From NCBI GenBank assembly GCA_900472575.1, contig UCIV01000034.1:1-64000 (forward strand): a DNA stretch of 64,000 bases, read 5' to 3'. Below the pieces are notes generated by a model that worked only from the letters and a program-made list of their open reading frames with translations, did no database searches and was not told the origin of the DNA. Position 1 is the stretch's first letter; every line of letters begins with the position of its first letter. The translations under genes and the position numbers were made by a program. This DNA is from Hyphomicrobiales bacterium (GTDB taxonomy: Bacteria; Pseudomonadota; Alphaproteobacteria; Rhizobiales; Rhizobiaceae). This document shows positions 63,344 to 64,000 of this stretch, piece after piece.

Positions 63344-64000
63344 ATGAAAAAGCGCTGGAAATCCTCGATCGGTGTGGGTGCCTGCCTCTTACTGGCGGGA
63401 GTGACGACCCTCGGCCTCGACTGGGCCGATCGCGCCTATCCGCCGCCGCTTGATAATGCCACGACCACTTCGCGCGAAGTGCTGGATGCCGATGGCGAGT
63501 TGCTGCGGGCGTTTGCCACGCCGCAAGGGCGCTGGCGGTTGAAGACGGATGTCGAGGATGTCGATCCACGTTTTCTCGCCATGCTGATCGGTTATGAGGA
63601 CCGGCGGTTTTACGAGCATGGCGGTATCGATCCGCTGGCGATCGGCCGCGCTGCGCTCCAGCTTTTGACCAATGGCCGGATCGTTTCCGGCGCCTCGACG
63701 CTTTCCATGCAGGTGGCGCGGTTGATCGAGCCGCGCGAGACACGGTCGTTTTCCGCAAAGCTCCTGCAGCTTGCTCGCGCCATCCAGATCGAGCGCCGCC
63801 TCGACAAAAAAGCGATCCTCGAACTCTATCTCACCCATGCGCCCTATGGCGGCAATCTGGAGGGTGTGAGGGCCGCGAGCCTCGCGTATTTCGGTAAGGA
63901 GTCGAAGCGGCTGACGGTGGCCGAAGCAGCACTCCTCGTCGCCCTGCCGCAATCTCCGGAGATGCGCCGACCGGATCGCCATCCGCAGGAGGCGCATGCC
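63344..64000 (+). CDS. pbpC: penicillin-binding protein 1C, N-terminal part (runs off the window)
   Basis: The frame is open from ATG 63344 to the window end (219 codons, no stop); GAAGGA lies just before it. It begins with a cytoplasmic KKRWK, one membrane anchor (VGACLLLAGVTTLGL), then the glycosyltransferase 51 domain: IGYEDRRFYEHGGIDPLAI with the catalytic Glu, GASTLSMQVARL, RAIQIERRLDKKAILELYL, and AALLVALPQSPE. PBP1C polymerises peptidoglycan; its transpeptidase and C-terminal domains lie beyond position 64000. Co-transcribed with the alpha-2-macroglobulin. Confidence 0.94.
   Translation, partial: MKKRWKSSIGVGACLLLAGVTTLGLDWADRAYPPPLDNATTTSREVLDADGELLRAFATPQGRWRLKTDVEDVDPRFLAMLIGYEDRRFYEHGGIDPLAIGRAALQLLTNGRIVSGASTLSMQVARLIEPRETRSFSAKLLQLARAIQIERRLDKKAILELYLTHAPYGGNLEGVRAASLAYFGKESKRLTVAEAALLVALPQSPEMRRPDRHPQEAHA

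Overview
The window looks like chromosomal DNA of a Rhizobiaceae alphaproteobacterium (Rhizobium/Agrobacterium/Neorhizobium type). The evidence is the lpiA-acvB pair, a chvE-gguA-gguB sugar transporter, a PhaA/MrpA-type antiporter operon with fused A+B subunit, RIME-like intergenic palindromes, and a tRNA-fMet of the kind that closes rhizobial rRNA operons. No transposase, integrase, phage gene or CRISPR array was seen.

Layout. 1-2230: 3' end of an initiator tRNA, probably the last gene of an rrn operon lying to the left, then uxaB (tagaturonate reductase) and a palindromic repeat. 2317-20068: the main attraction, a glycyl-radical-enzyme bacterial microcompartment (GRM) locus. It is a run of 17 same-strand genes: DJ-1/PfpI protein, B12-independent diol dehydratase, Fe-alcohol dehydrogenase, shell proteins (two BMC-H, one BMC-T, one BMC-P, one diverged BMC protein), PduL, a frameshifted EutJ, a flavoprotein, a PduO-C/GlcG-like protein, CoA-acylating aldehyde dehydrogenase, radical-SAM activase, its own S-adenosylmethionine synthetase, and a PocR-type histidine kinase with an AraC-type response regulator. 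A membrane protein of unknown function is divergently placed at its head. 20076-26500: small XRE regulator and the seven-component Mrp/Pha cation/proton antiporter. 26876-29862: two unknown proteins and a siderophore-interacting ferric reductase. 29922-35302: ytfQRT-yjfF-type furanose ABC importer with a GntR/FadR regulator. 35574-43360: oxidative (non-phosphorylating) arabinose/galactose genes followed by chvE-gguAB. 43542-51480: seven-gene operon for aerobic CoA-dependent aromatic degradation, best fitting 2-aminobenzoyl-CoA, lacking its CoA ligase. 51680-55692: lpiA-acvB (lysyl-phosphatidylglycerol). 56007-57660: TerC and MetF-like genes, convergent. 57875-64000: bacterial alpha-2-macroglobulin and the start of PBP1C.

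How the microcompartment should work. By family knowledge the dehydratase (Cys433/Glu435, glycyl radical Gly822) turns 1,2-propanediol (or glycerol) into an aldehyde. The aldehyde dehydrogenase makes acyl-CoA, PduL makes acyl-phosphate and recycles CoA, and the Fe-ADH makes the alcohol and recycles NAD+. The activase consumes SAM, which the in-locus MetK can supply. Encapsulation-peptide-like helices are visible at the N-termini of PduL, the aldehyde dehydrogenase (two in tandem), PduB and the flavoprotein. The dehydratase instead carries an internal insertion of about 60 residues that may do the same job. No phosphotransacetylase-partner kinase and no cobalamin genes are present. All functions are inferred from sequence reading alone; no database search was run.
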